Shown here: positions 46,539 through 52,100 of the stretch, piece by piece
How the letters are laid out: each line of letters starts with the position of its first letter
Position numbering within the stretch: position 1 is the first letter of the stretch
Origin: an uncultured Fibrobacter sp.
Lineage (GTDB): Bacteria > Fibrobacterota > Fibrobacteria > Fibrobacterales > Fibrobacteraceae
DNA length: 64,000 bases
Assembly: GCA_934691725.1 (NCBI GenBank)
Contig: CAKUTF010000007.1
Coordinates: 33,827-97,826, forward strand
Reading direction: 5' to 3'
The notes under the pieces: generated by a model
What the model was told of the DNA's origin: nothing
Seen by the model: only the letters and a program-made list of their open reading frames with translations
Database searches by the model: none
Translations under genes and position numbers: made by a program

Positions 46539-47402
46539 ATGAATTACATTGAATTGAACAACGGCGTAAAAATGCCGCAGATTGGTTTCGGCGTGTTTCA
46601 GGTGCCGGACGGAAATGTTACGGAGCAGGCGGTTTATGACGCAATTTCGGCTGGCTACCGGCTGATTGACACGGCGGCGGCTTATCAGAACGAGGAGTCG
46701 GTTGGGCGTGCGATTGCGCGTGCGGTTTCTGACGGAATTGTGAAGCGCGAGGAGCTTTTTGTTACCACGAAGCTGTGGGTTCAGGATTATGGCTATGAGA
46801 ACGCGAAAAAGGCGTTTGCACTTTCGCTCAAAAAACTGGGGCTTGAGTACATCGACCTTTATCTTTTTCACCAGCCTTTCGGCGACTATTACGGCTCTTA
46901 CCGTGCGATGATTGAATTGTACAAGAAAGAAAAAATCCGGGCGGTTGGCGTGAGCAATATGTATCCTGACCGGCTCGCAGACCTTTGCGAGAATTTTGAC
47001 GTGATTCCGGCGGTGAATCAGGTGGAGCTTCATCCGTTCTTCCAGCAGCCGGCGGCGCTTGAAAATATGAAATATTACGGCGTTGTGCCTGAGGCGTGGG
47101 GGCCTTTTGCGGAAGGCAAGCACGATATTTTCAAGAATCCAGTCCTCTCGGAAATTGCCGCTAGCCACGGAAAAACTGCCGCGCAGGTGATTTTGCGGTG
47201 GAACATCCAGCGCGGAGTTGTCGTGATTCCAAAGTCCGTTCACAAAAACAGAATCGTGGAAAATTTCAACGTGTGGAATTTTGAGCTTTCAGCGGAAGAT
47301 ATGAAAAAAATCTCAACGCTCGACATCGGCCACAGCGAGATTGTGAACCATTCCGACCCGGCGTTTGTAAAAATGATAAACGGCTGGAAAATCCACGAGT
47401 AA
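46539..47402 (+). CDS. Aldo/keto reductase, cytoplasmic
   Basis: A 287-residue AKR with Asp44 and Tyr49 (RLIDTAAAYQNE), Lys78 (TTKLW) and His111 (FHQPFGD), typical of the 2,5-diketo-gluconate reductase/YvgN-like group. There is no signal peptide, in contrast with its exported neighbour. AAGGAG precedes the ATG. Together with 43754-46319 it may be one acquired block. Confidence 0.88.
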   Translation: MNYIELNNGVKMPQIGFGVFQVPDGNVTEQAVYDAISAGYRLIDTAAAYQNEESVGRAIARAVSDGIVKREELFVTTKLWVQDYGYENAKKAFALSLKKLGLEYIDLYLFHQPFGDYYGSYRAMIELYKKEKIRAVGVSNMYPDRLADLCENFDVIPAVNQVELHPFFQQPAALENMKYYGVVPEAWGPFAEGKHDIFKNPVLSEIAASHGKTAAQVILRWNIQRGVVVIPKSVHKNRIVENFNVWNFELSAEDMKKISTLDIGHSEIVNHSDPAFVKMINGWKIHE

Positions 47403-47405
47403 AGT

Positions 47406-47542
47406 TGCGTTAGGGATTGGAAGGGGGAGCGGAGCGAAAACAAACGCTTGCGTTTGGTCGGAGGCGAAAGCCGTAGCCCTGAAAAGCCCGACGGTCGCGG
47501 CGGTTGAGCTTGTAGAAACCAGAGCGACCGGAACGCCCAAAA
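47406..47542. repeat. Direct repeat copy 1 flanking the LRR lipoprotein gene
   Basis: Bases 47406-47493 are identical to 50936-51023 (88 bp, starting TTGCGTTAGGGATTGG and ending AAAAGCCCGAC). A variable inverted part follows (GGTCGC ... GCGACC), then GGAACGCCCAAAA, also shared with the second copy. Confidence 0.9.
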
Positions 47543-47582
47543 TAGCGAATTTTTTTTGTGAACCGCTGGGGATGAGATTGAC

Positions 47583-47665
47583 GGAGCTATGCCCGGCAAT
47601 GACGTTTGAACATCGCGGCTGACACACATGTCCTGTCATTGCCCGGCGTGACCGGGCTATCTCTT
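47583..47665. repeat. Dispersed palindromic repeat
   Basis: GAGCTATGCCCGGCAATGAC, then about 45 nt later GTCATTGCCCGGCGTGACCG with GGGCTAT. It has the same vocabulary as the repeat at 15751-15843, and stands directly after the end of the lipoprotein gene. Confidence 0.75.
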
Positions 47666-47669
47666 TTTG

Positions 47670-50600
47670 TTATATATCCCCGTCGGAGCAGTGGATTACG
47701 ATATTGGCTTTGTTAAGCAATCTGTTGTCCGCGCCAACGGTGATTGCATTCCACTGAGCCTTTGAGCCGCCAAAGTTTACTATGGTAGAAATATCATCGT
47801 TATAATAAAACGCCTTATCTCCGATTGAAGTAAGACTAGCCGGAAGTTTTATGCCTGCAAGCGAAGAGCAAAGCATGAACGCCCTTTCCGGTATCTCTGT
47901 AAGCCCGGTAGTGCCGCTAATGTCAAGGACAATTTTTGCGTCCGGATTTCCGGACATGGCATTTTTTATTGCGGTAAGGTCGCTATTGGTAATTCCGCCG
48001 GTAACGGTAACCGTATAAGTGCCTGCTTCGGTAAAACCAGAGATTACAGTGGCGGCCTCCGAAGCGGACGTGCTTACGCTTGCGATTACCCCGTCGGAGC
48101 AGTGGATTTTTGCGGTGGCGAGCGGCGCGGAACTAAATCCTATTGCTACAAAGCTAGATTCCCCCTCTTCGGGCGACACTTTGTCTTTCAGCGCTTCCCA
48201 CTCTGCCATTGTGCCGGCGTAGTACACGTCTGTTAAATTGGTGCTGGATAGAAATGGATGAGCCAGCACGATGTCCACCGCGTTTATGGTAACCTTTGTA
48301 AGGCTTGTGCCGGAAAAAGCATACATGCCAATTCTTGTAACGCCCGCAGGAATTTCCACTGATTTAAGACCTTTGCATTCGTAAAAAGCGTTCATTTCTA
48401 TTACTTTTAGCCCGGACGGAAGCTCTACCGACGTAAGTCCACTGTTATAGAAAGCGGCATCTCCTATTTCCGTTACGCTTGCAGGAATTTCTATTGACGT
48501 TAAGGCTGTTAAGTGGGCAAAAATGTCGCCCGGTATTCCTGTAAGCCCATCGGGAAGATTTACTTTCGAGAGCTTCGTGCAGCCGTCAAAAGGTCTGTCC
48601 GCTTTAGAAATATTCCCTAAGAACGTAACTTCCTCAAGGCCGGTGCAGTTATAGAAAGCTTTACCTTCAATTTCAGTGATGTTGGCAGGAATTGTTATGC
48701 TCTTCAGTCCGGTGCAGCCCTCAAAATCATTACTCATTATATCCGTGTCCAAAGTAGAAAGCTCAATGCCTACAAGATTCGTGCAGTCCTTAAATTTTTC
48801 ATAATTACTTTCAGTCTTTGATTTGCTCAGATCAAGGTGAACTTTTATGCCGGAATTTGATTTCATGGCGGAAGCTATGGTTATACAGTTAACAAATTCG
48901 GATGGATGGCTGGCTCTGACTGCGATATGAGCCTCGCTGCCTGCGCCAAAGGTCTTTAGAACTTCCTCGAACTTGTCCTCCGGGCAGCATATTCCGCCGT
49001 CTGAGGTGGTTACAACAGCGTGCTGAAGTCCGTAATAGTAGCTGTCCTCGTCTTTTCCAACGTAGAGATTCTGCCACTCTGCAAGCGTTCCGCCGTATTC
49101 CACGGTTTCAATCTTCCTCTTAATTTCAGCATAAACTTCTCTACTGCAGCTGAACGCCTCCACTCCCACAGTTTCTATGCTTGCAGGAATTTTCGCGCTT
49201 TTTATTCCCGTGTTGAGGAACGCGTAATCGCCGATGCTTGTTGTGCCGGACGGAATTTCAACCTCCGTAAGACCTATACAAAGCAGGAACGCCTGTTCCC
49301 CGATTGACTTGAGATTTTTCGGCAGAATGATTCCGACAAGGTTAGTGCATGGCTTTACATCGCCATTCTCATCAACTTCGTGAAACAGCTTATCGGGAAT
49401 TTCCGTAATGGTCGTGCCGCCAAGGTCAAGAATAATGTTTTCGCCCGGATTCGCCAGGATTGTTGCCGCAACCGCCCTTAAAGTTTCCTCCGGAATGTCG
49501 TCGGTCAGGACAATTTTTCCGTCAGCTAGCCCAAGACTTTCGAGCGTCATCTCCCACTTGGCGTAAAGCGTGATGTCGCCGGTTTTCTCTCCCGTGCTCC
49601 AGCCTGTGATTTTGCTTGAGTCCGTAAACGCGCTGTCCGTGAACCATCCGCAGAAGGCGTAGTACTTTCGGGTTGGAGAAGCGAACGTCACTTTTTCTGT
49701 TTCGATTGTGTAGCTCGCAGAATTTGCTTTTGCGTTTGTGCCGTCATTCAACGTGTAGTTGATTTGGTAAGTTTCGGCTTTCCACTGCGCCTTGAATTCC
49801 GCGTTCTCCGCTGGGAATGTCGCAGGCAATTCGGGATTCCAGCCGTTGAACGAGTAGCCGGTTTTTGACGGAGCGTCGATTTTTATTTCCGCACCGAATC
49901 TTTCGGAAAGCGTCGTCTTGTCCTCGCCGTTGTCTGCGTCGAATGTCAGTGTGACGGTTTTTCTGTCGTAGTAGATTTTTACAACCGTTGAACCGTCCGC
50001 CGCGATTTTTTCCTGCGCGAATTCCTTTGCGGTGAATCCGGCGGTTTCTTCCGCCTTTGCCGCGGTCTCCTCGCCTGTCGTTCCTGTCATCGGTTCGGTT
50101 TTTGCGAGCGTGTAGCCGCTGTCCGCCACGTTCTGCTGCCAGTGCTCGATTTTGTAGGCTGTTCCGGTTCCTGCCGCCCACTGCGCGTAGAGCGTGATGT
50201 CGGCATCCAGCGTGATTTTTGCCTTGTCGTTATAAGGCGCGCCTGTTCCGTCGGACTTTGTGTTCCATCCGCCGAATGTCCAGCCGTCTCTGGAGAAAGC
50301 GTTCGCCGCAACGATGACTTCGCTTCCTGATTCGGCGGTGACTTCCTTCATTTCGCCGCTTCCGCCGTTTGCGTCAAATTTCACGGTGTAGAAGACTTTG
50401 ACGATTTCTTTCCACTGGGCGTAAAGCGTCAGGTCTTCCGTCAGCGTGATTTTTTCGCCTGCCGCGTAACTTGCGCCGCTTCCGTCCGCAACGGTGTTCC
50501 AGCCGGTAAAGTCGTAGCTGTCGTAAGAGAATGCGTTTTGCGCAATCGTGATTTCCGTGCCCTCTTCTGCAGTCTCTGCTTTCATTTCGCCACTTCCACC

Positions 50601-50738
50601 GTTTGCGTCGTAGGTCAGGGTGAATTTTTCCGTGGCGGGCGCAGAACCGTCATCGCCGCAACCGGCAAACACCGACAGCAGTAAGAATAATGTGAAGATT
50701 ATGCGGGTGGGGGTAAGTTGTTTGTTGTAGTTTTTCAT
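47670..50738 (-). CDS. Surface lipoprotein with InlB-type repeats and BspA-type leucine-rich repeats
   Basis: A 1022-residue protein. The signal peptide ends in a lipobox FAGC (Cys27). Residues 36-180 hold two copies of the Listeria-Bacteroides (InlB B) repeat, each with YDANGGSG/FDANGGSG and ending in LYAQW; two more divergent copies reach about residue 440. The remainder is a chain of LRR_5 (BspA-like) units such as TSIGDYAFLN, EGKAFYNCTGL and SIGDKAFYYN. Such proteins act in surface adhesion. The ATG at 50738 has a GGAGAAAG ribosome-binding site; the frame is open for 98 further codons upstream through a repeat, which I do not count. It is flanked by 88-bp direct repeats. Confidence 0.88.
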   Translation of the reverse strand: MKNYNKQLTPTRIIFTLFLLLSVFAGCGDDGSAPATEKFTLTYDANGGSGEMKAETAEEGTEITIAQNAFSYDSYDFTGWNTVADGSGASYAAGEKITLTEDLTLYAQWKEIVKVFYTVKFDANGGSGEMKEVTAESGSEVIVAANAFSRDGWTFGGWNTKSDGTGAPYNDKAKITLDADITLYAQWAAGTGTAYKIEHWQQNVADSGYTLAKTEPMTGTTGEETAAKAEETAGFTAKEFAQEKIAADGSTVVKIYYDRKTVTLTFDADNGEDKTTLSERFGAEIKIDAPSKTGYSFNGWNPELPATFPAENAEFKAQWKAETYQINYTLNDGTNAKANSASYTIETEKVTFASPTRKYYAFCGWFTDSAFTDSSKITGWSTGEKTGDITLYAKWEMTLESLGLADGKIVLTDDIPEETLRAVAATILANPGENIILDLGGTTITEIPDKLFHEVDENGDVKPCTNLVGIILPKNLKSIGEQAFLLCIGLTEVEIPSGTTSIGDYAFLNTGIKSAKIPASIETVGVEAFSCSREVYAEIKRKIETVEYGGTLAEWQNLYVGKDEDSYYYGLQHAVVTTSDGGICCPEDKFEEVLKTFGAGSEAHIAVRASHPSEFVNCITIASAMKSNSGIKVHLDLSKSKTESNYEKFKDCTNLVGIELSTLDTDIMSNDFEGCTGLKSITIPANITEIEGKAFYNCTGLEEVTFLGNISKADRPFDGCTKLSKVNLPDGLTGIPGDIFAHLTALTSIEIPASVTEIGDAAFYNSGLTSVELPSGLKVIEMNAFYECKGLKSVEIPAGVTRIGMYAFSGTSLTKVTINAVDIVLAHPFLSSTNLTDVYYAGTMAEWEALKDKVSPEEGESSFVAIGFSSAPLATAKIHCSDGVIASVSTSASEAATVISGFTEAGTYTVTVTGGITNSDLTAIKNAMSGNPDAKIVLDISGTTGLTEIPERAFMLCSSLAGIKLPASLTSIGDKAFYYNDDISTIVNFGGSKAQWNAITVGADNRLLNKANIVIHCSDGDI

Positions 50739-50935
50739 CTCTTTCTCCACAGAAGAAAATGCCGGATGTGGCGTGCGTTGGCTCTTTGGGTAAAAGCTAA
50801 AGCGCGGTAAAGATAGAAAAAAATAAGCGTGTAAAGGCTGTCCTCTTTCAATGAAAGATATATGCCGGTCATGAATAAAACAGATGCCGCGCAAAAGAAC
50901 GTTGCATATGCATTTTTTTTGAAGAAGGATGTTTA

Positions 50936-51050
50936 TTGCGTTAGGGATTGGAAGGGGGAGCGGAGCGAAAACAAACGCTTGCGTTTGGTCGGAGGCGAAA
51001 GCCGTAGCCCTGAAAAGCCCGACCCGCCGCAAGGCGGGGAACGCCCAAAA
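50936..51050. repeat. Direct repeat copy 2 flanking the LRR lipoprotein gene
   Basis: Identical to 47406-47493 over 88 bp. Its variable part is a compact hairpin (CCGCC-gcaa-GGCGG), followed by GGAACGCCCAAAA as in copy 1. Confidence 0.9.
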
Positions 51051-51081
51051 ATATGGGATAATGTCATCCCTGCCCTTTCTC

Positions 51082-51112
51082 AGTCATTCCCCGGCTTGAC
51101 CGGGGAATCCCT
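51082..51112. repeat. Dispersed palindromic repeat
   Basis: AGTCATTCCCCGGCTTGACC followed by GGGGAATCC; the arms ATTCCCCGG and CCGGGGAAT enclose CTTGA, exactly as at 15755-15777. Confidence 0.8.
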
Positions 51113-51286
51113 TTTCATCCAAGAGATTGAAAAAAATAAGCACCCATATGTTTATCTTCAAAGACCTGACGATAAGTATATGAATGCTTCGCATTCTTTT
51201 GCCCGGTGGCAAATTTGAATTTAACTGGAATTATTATATTGAATAAATTTTGAATAAACTCAAGGGCTTGTGAGAAAGGAGTAAAA

Positions 51287-51862
51287 ATGCCAAGACCGCG
51301 GAACAAAGCCGACCTGCTTTCTCTTGCAGGAAAGAATTACGAAGAACTTGTAAAGTTTATCGCTTCGATGGGCGAGGCCGAGAAATCCACACCTTTTAAC
51401 TTTTCCTCGCTGAACAAAAAGGAGGCGCACTGGAGCCGCGACAAGAATGTGCGCGATGTAATCTGCCATCTTGTTGAATGGCACAAGCTGCTTTTGAAAT
51501 TTGTCGCCGAAAATACGAAGAGCAAAAGAAGCGGAAAATCTGAAAACGGAAAGCCCGCAATCGTGTACCGGTTTTTGCCCGAACCGTACAATTGGAAAAA
51601 TTACGGTGATATGAACCGCGCCATCTGGCAGAACTGCCAGAATGTTTCGCTTGAAAAAGCCCTTGCCGATTTTGCCGAATTACACAAAAAAGTTTTGAAA
51701 CTCGCGGAATCCTTTTCCGATGAAGAACTTTTCGAGAAAAAGCATTTTGCCTGGACCGGAACGACGAATCTCGGCGCATATTTTATCAGCACGACCAGTA
51801 GCCACTACGACTGGGCTCTCAAAAAGCTGAAGGCTCACAGAAGGATTGTCGCGGAAAAGTGA
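51287..51862 (+). CDS. ClbS/DfsB-family four-helix-bundle protein
   Basis: A 191-residue DinB-superfamily protein. It opens MPRPRNKADLLSLAGKNYEE, has VRDVICHLVEWHKLL, GYRF-like VYRFLPEPYNWKNY, and a C-terminal STTSSHYDWALKKLKAHRR, all typical for ClbS/DfsB. ClbS protects against colibactin; most relatives have no known role. AAGGAG precedes the ATG at 51287. Confidence 0.83.
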   Translation: MPRPRNKADLLSLAGKNYEELVKFIASMGEAEKSTPFNFSSLNKKEAHWSRDKNVRDVICHLVEWHKLLLKFVAENTKSKRSGKSENGKPAIVYRFLPEPYNWKNYGDMNRAIWQNCQNVSLEKALADFAELHKKVLKLAESFSDEELFEKKHFAWTGTTNLGAYFISTTSSHYDWALKKLKAHRRIVAEK

Positions 51863-51942
51863 ATTTTACATCGCGCGCAAATTCGCGTGGGTTCCGGTGT
51901 CGATCAAAGCCAATAGGGCCGAGTTTTGCGGTACACAGAATA

Positions 51943-52100
51943 TGTCATTGCCGGACTTGACCCGACAATCCCGTGAACAAAAGAGATTCCCGTGTCGGAG
52001 CACGGGAATGACAGAAGAGAAAAGGGCTGGAATGACATCATAGCAAGCCGGGGAATGACAACGCAGATTGTCATTATCGGGCTTGACCCGATAATCTCAC
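51943..52100. repeat. Cluster of dispersed palindromic repeats
   Basis: Three units in a row: TGTCATTGCCGGACTTGACC; ATTCCCGTG-tcggag-CACGGGAAT (51987-52010); and TGTCATTATCGGGCTTGACC followed by CGATAAT. The last overlaps the end of the type IIG gene. The middle unit recurs at 55172-55195 and 55570-55593. Confidence 0.85.

Larger units (their letters stand above)
50739..51286. other. Gene-free stretch with repeats between the LRR lipoprotein and the ClbS-like gene
   Basis: It contains the lipoprotein promoter side, the second 88-bp repeat (50936-51050) and a palindrome (51082-51112). The remaining bases, about 51115-51286, show no supported gene; the end carries the ribosome-binding site of the next gene. 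Confidence 0.6.

Noticed and set aside
50739..51032. N-terminal extension of the LRR lipoprotein upstream of 50738
   Set aside because: The frame is open only because it runs through the 88-bp repeat; the ATG at 50738 has a ribosome-binding site and begins a lipoprotein signal peptide.
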